Source of the DNA: Membranipora membranacea
Lineage: Eukaryota > Bryozoa > Gymnolaemata > Cheilostomatida > Membraniporidae
NCBI GenBank assembly: GCA_914767715.1
Contig: OU612069.1
Coordinates: 13,017,387 to 13,081,386, forward strand
Reading direction: 5' to 3'
Length of the DNA stretch: 64,000 nucleotides
A program made the translations under genes and the position numbers. Shown here piece after piece: positions 60,276 to 64,000 of the stretch; position 1 is the stretch's first letter, and each line of letters begins with the position of its first letter. A model generated the notes under the pieces. That model saw only the letters and a list, made by a program, of their open reading frames with translations, was not told where the DNA came from and searched no databases.

Positions 60276-61149
60276 GCTAGGATAGGTGTATCAACCTTAA
60301 ACTACTGCTGCCACTGAGAAAAAATTGTGCTCATTGAATTCCGTATAGCTCCAAGGAAGTTTCCAATTCATCGTCAAAGGCTTCAAACCGTTCTTGACTT
60401 GAATGAGTATTTCAACATAATTATTTAGGAAAAGAGGAGGTTGGGAGATTTTGTGAACTATCAAATGTGTTACAGCTAGCAGATTACCTCGAGCACATCT
60501 CACTGATTTTTTAAATGTAATTCGCCTCTAATTTATTGTAAGTTGTGCCTCGATCTAGGGTGAAGGGTGCAAACAGCAATCATGTTTTAATTGCTATTCA
60601 CTGATATTATGGTGTATGTGAAGAAAAATTCTTATACACTAGAAATGCCGCAATCATAAACGCCACAAAATTTCAAGGGTGTGGATGACATACACTCAGG
60701 TTGTCGATTGAGTTTATGATGGATGGCCAATCGGCGAAGTCATTATGAGTGCAAAATAAAACGGCTGTCCTATCCATGCCACCTATGAGGTAGGTTGTCC
60801 TATTATGTGGCAGAACTCTCCCCACAATTATTTTTGGCGAATACAGCCATAGAATATAACGTAACAAACATGTTATAATTATGGTATATTTGTATATATA
60901 ATATAAAAAAGGGCTCCTCCCCATGATCCCTCCTTGCTTTCTTTAATCTGGCCTCACCGGAATTTTAACTTTGGCTGAGATCAAACACTCCCACCTCTCA
61001 GCCACATTGGGCCGCTAAAGCTTGCAAAGCTCAGTGCGAAATAATCGAGGTGGTAAAATTTATTGATGTAGTGGGTGTAAGTAGCAATAAATAGGTACCA
61101 AAACAAAACAGGTTAAACCACCAAGTAGTAAAAGAGATGATATGTAAAT

Positions 61150-61205
61150 AAAATGTGTCTTCACCGGGATTTGAACTCAGTCGGGCCTCTCGCGCAACAA
61201 GCATG
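61150..61205 (-). repeat. tRNA-like 3' half, probable SINE fragment
   Basis: On the minus strand GAGTTCAAATCCCGGTGAAG is a B box with its flanks, preceded by GCGAGAGGCCCGACT. A similar but weaker piece occurs near 60955-60975. No A box at the right distance, so not an intact tRNA gene. Confidence 0.45.
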
Positions 61206-61214
61206 TTATAATTG

Positions 61215-61410
61215 TGGTATATTTATATACAATCGTACATTGTATATAAATGTGAATGATATATAATTGTATATAATGCATAATTGTATATATTATATAA
61301 CTATAAATATAATTGTATATATTATATTATTGTATGTATTAAATATTATATATAATTGTATATAACATATAATTGCATGTAATATATATTTCTATGTAAT
61401 GCATGATTGT
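61215..61410. repeat. AT-only minisatellite, unit near ATAATTGTATAT
   Basis: About a dozen imperfect repeats of TATATAATTGTATATAAT-like units in a row. Confidence 0.8.
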
Positions 61411-62570
61411 ATGTAATCCCACCGAAAACGAAGTTTGAGGTGGTATTATGGCAATGCCCATGAAGCAGTTCTCATAGGGGACTTCTGACAACTTATGTGG
61501 CAGCTGAGCCCTATTTTTGCACACAAAAACTACCTACAGTTTTGCCTATCCATCCTCAATTATTGTCAAGATAACTAGATTCGTACCTGATCTTCCCTTT
61601 GGGAGTAGTATGAAAAACAGCAGATGATGCTATAACATAGAAAACTTGCAACAGACAGCACAGGTTTTTTGGCTTTTTCTAGCCACTTTTATTCAATCCC
61701 ATAGACATAGTTTTGTCTTTGTCTATGAGATTGCATAAAAATGTTTTGTCTATGTGCAATCCTCAATCAATCATCAGTGCAATCAGCCTAAATGTGTAAA
61801 ATCTGCTTCAATAGAAATATCAATGGTTAAAATTTGTTCAAATAGAAATTTCTATGGTTCAAAGGCTAATATCTAAAAGAACAGTCATACCTGAGCAAAT
61901 CATTTAAGCCTTAGTGCCTGAGCAAAGCGTCTAAAATCTGCTTTAATAGTATTATCAATGGTTCAAAGCCATCTGCTTTGATAGAAATTTCCAAGGTTCG
62001 AAGGCTAATCACTAAAGGGGGCAGATATACCCATTGTTAAACTCTGTGCTCTTAGGAGCTATCTCATAAAATAATTGTCATGTAATCTGCTTTACACTTC
62101 TCCCATGTGAGTTAAATAACAGCAGCTATTGCTATGATTTCTTAATTATTTTCATTCATTCATGCAAACTTGTCACAGATTATACTATTATTCAGTTCTC
62201 TTATAGTAGCTGCCCATGGACGGCCTGTCATAAGTTCAGATAGCGGCAATTGCAATCTCCTTATTATGTTAATTTTTTATCTAGACCAAATCGCCTGTAT
62301 AATTTGTTGTGTCGTTGTATTTGTGACGTGTAACACCAATCATAGATATTCCTATTCGTTAAAAGCTTGCCACAGTTCTTTTTTTACCAGGCAGCATACA
62401 TCATGACATGAGATGAATTATGTCTCAGTAACAATTACCTAATGGGCTGAAAAAAAAGCTGTGGGTTTAATTCTCAGACATAGTTGTGTTTGTGAGATAT
62501 TGTCGGATTTTAGAATTTTTCACTGCTAATTCCTATTGGGTAGAAGTATAAGTCCTGCATACCTCTAGAT

Positions 62571-63273
62571 CAGCTGTCTGCAACCTGCGGCCTATTTTCT
62601 AGTGCGGCCTAATGAACAATATTTTGCCGGCTGATTGTGGCCTTATGTCTGAAAAGATATATATTACACATTAATTTTGATTCCCATCTCGCATTTTGTA
62701 ATCTTGATATTCAAGTATGTAGGCACAATATATTTCAAGATAGTGGCCATTCAGCATTAAGCATGTAGCTACCAAAGCCGTTTCTAGACATAATCATCTT
62801 AACTGTATTGGTGTTAACTCCTTTTTCAAGTGCTTTATTTTCAAAATAACCCACAACGGTGACCTTTGGAAATTCGAATAAAATTTTTCGTGAATATCAT
62901 AGTAATTATTTTTTTTAGCAAATCTGTCACCTTGAACAAGAAATGCAGATGAGTTTTAACAAGTTTTCATGTTATAAATGCTCCTGCTTTATCGCTGAAA
63001 TGTTCAAGATTGCATCTAATTTTACAGGCATTCGCAAAAAACTTCCCCATTGCGGAGGGGTGCCAGCACCCCTCCCACACCCACCCTGCCCTTTTCCATA
63101 CACATGCAAAACTTCACAAGATTTTAAATTAGTATTTCTGTTGAGCTGAAGTTCACAGTTGTACATAGTTGTTACTCCGGTTCCGATTTTATACCTGAAA
63201 GATATGTTGCGCCTAATTGTGGTGAGCCTGTGTAAAATGTGGAATTTTTTTAGAAAAAGTTTGCCAACCCATG
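62571..63273. mobile_element. Non-autonomous hAT-type element 3 (703 bp)
   Basis: Left end CAGCTGTCTGCAACCTGCGG and right end AAAGTTTGCCAACCCATG form imperfect inverted repeats of the hAT type. Flanks CTCTAGAT (62563-62570) and CTCTATAT (63274-63281) are an 8-bp duplication with one mismatch. A GC-rich hairpin (GGAGGGGTGCCAGCACCCCT) is at 63054-63077. No transposase. Confidence 0.82.
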
Positions 63274-63281
63274 CTCTATAT

Positions 63282-64000
63282 TGATCAATTTGCCTAAATT
63301 CGGAGTTGTTTTTCCTCCAATGGACAGGGGAGCAACTCTGAATACAGACAAATGAATCGTATATATGTTCACTCTGACCAGTGAACCATGAGTGAACTAA
63401 GCTATGATCTGTCCAACTGAGCCGAATAGTTTTGCTCCTTTTCGGTGGTCTCTGATCTTATCAGTTCTAGTATATAATTGTGTACAATTTATAATCGTAA
63501 ATGTTATGTATGTGTCTACTCAGTTCATTAAAGTCAATTTGGGCAAATCTTAGGCTAAGAAGTTGTCTTCTCCTATTGTTGAGATTTGGTGGCTCATTTG
63601 CAGTATAGAGTTATCACCCCATCTATCTATCTGTGTTAAACATCTTAGTTTCAAGCGTGTGGATAGACTGCTTCACAGAGTAAAGGGATTCAGAGTAAAT
63701 TTTTTAACAATAGTCAAGGAAAGAGTTTTTTACTCCTTGGTCAAGGTACCTGCAAGCTTTGTGTCAAGGGGAAAGTTATGGGAAGCTTGATGCCAAAAAC
63801 TCCTTTCATCTATTTGTCACAATTATAGGGTTCTGGAGAATGAACTGAATTCAAAGTTTTTGATTACAGTAAAAAATAGAATATGCAGGCTCTCCCGTAA
63901 AAATTTCTCTTTGTACAGCCTTACTCCACAATTAGACTTGATGTTATATGCTTAAATTACACCTAACTATCCTAGCTAAATTGATACGGTGGGTATAGCT
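63282..64000. other. No gene recognised
   Basis: One plus-strand frame (63563-63790) is open for 75 codons but is hydrophobic, has no known motif and no splice context. Confidence 0.4.

Larger units (their letters stand above)
60276..62562. other. No gene recognised; repeats
   Basis: Holds a reverse-oriented tRNA-like B-box region near 61150-61205, an AT satellite at 61215-61410 and a loosely repeated stretch at 61770-62040 built from ATCTGCTT, ATAGAAAT and TCAATGGTT motifs. No exon continuing the EGF/Thr-rich gene could be supported. Confidence 0.5.

Noticed and set aside
61215-61410. Origin or matrix-attachment region
   Set aside because: Only AT-rich minisatellite composition supports it; nothing specific can be shown.

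Overview
This is animal nuclear DNA. It is AT-rich, its genes are split by GT-AG introns of about 80 to 3500 bp, and it carries many transposable elements. The gene set is metazoan: an EndoU endoribonuclease, Mediator subunit MED28, a THAP-domain gene and secreted VWA/EGF/sushi/HYR mosaic proteins. The transposase types (Mutator-like, pogo/Tigger-like) and the uncharacterised CxxC family look most like those of non-bilaterian or early-branching invertebrates such as sponges or cnidarians. I cannot name the species.

Layout. 0.66-7.18 kb (-): a complete 8-exon EndoU-family gene. 8.2-10.0 kb (+): MED28, divergent from it across about 1 kb. 10.6-15.1 kb (-): a decayed pogo/Tigger transposase, exons of an uncharacterised protein with one exon tandemly duplicated, a THAP exon with an in-frame stop, and a lone exon resembling a kinase C-terminus. 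16.6-22.0 kb: a broken Mutator-like transposase followed by three degenerate tandem copies (about 1.2 kb each) of an unrecognised exon pair. 21.2 and 24.1-26.1 kb (-): fragments of a Ty3/Gypsy retrotransposon, the larger one lying directly behind the third exon of an uncharacterised gene (26.1-27.35 kb, -). 27.9-29.6 kb: a possible chromodomain exon and a second Mutator-like remnant. 31.7-43.9 kb (+): a large secreted mosaic gene, 17 exons and about 915 residues, with VWA, EGF-like, Cys-rich, three sushi, two HYR, a fourth sushi and a novel C-terminal segment ending in a tetra-arginine site. 44-56.8 kb: gene-poor and repeat-rich. 56.8-60.2 kb (+): a TATA-driven gene for a secreted Cys-rich/EGF/Thr-rich protein whose Thr-rich exon is duplicated; its 3' end was not found. 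60.3-64 kb: repeats only.

The two secreted genes are built from domain-sized exons whose introns are mostly in phase 1, the signature of exon shuffling. They are probably extracellular adhesion or recognition proteins. The other main theme is small DNA transposons: three hAT-type elements with 8-bp target duplications that each carry a GC-rich hairpin, a TTAA-flanked MITE, TA-flanked MITEs, fold-back elements and tRNA-derived SINEs.
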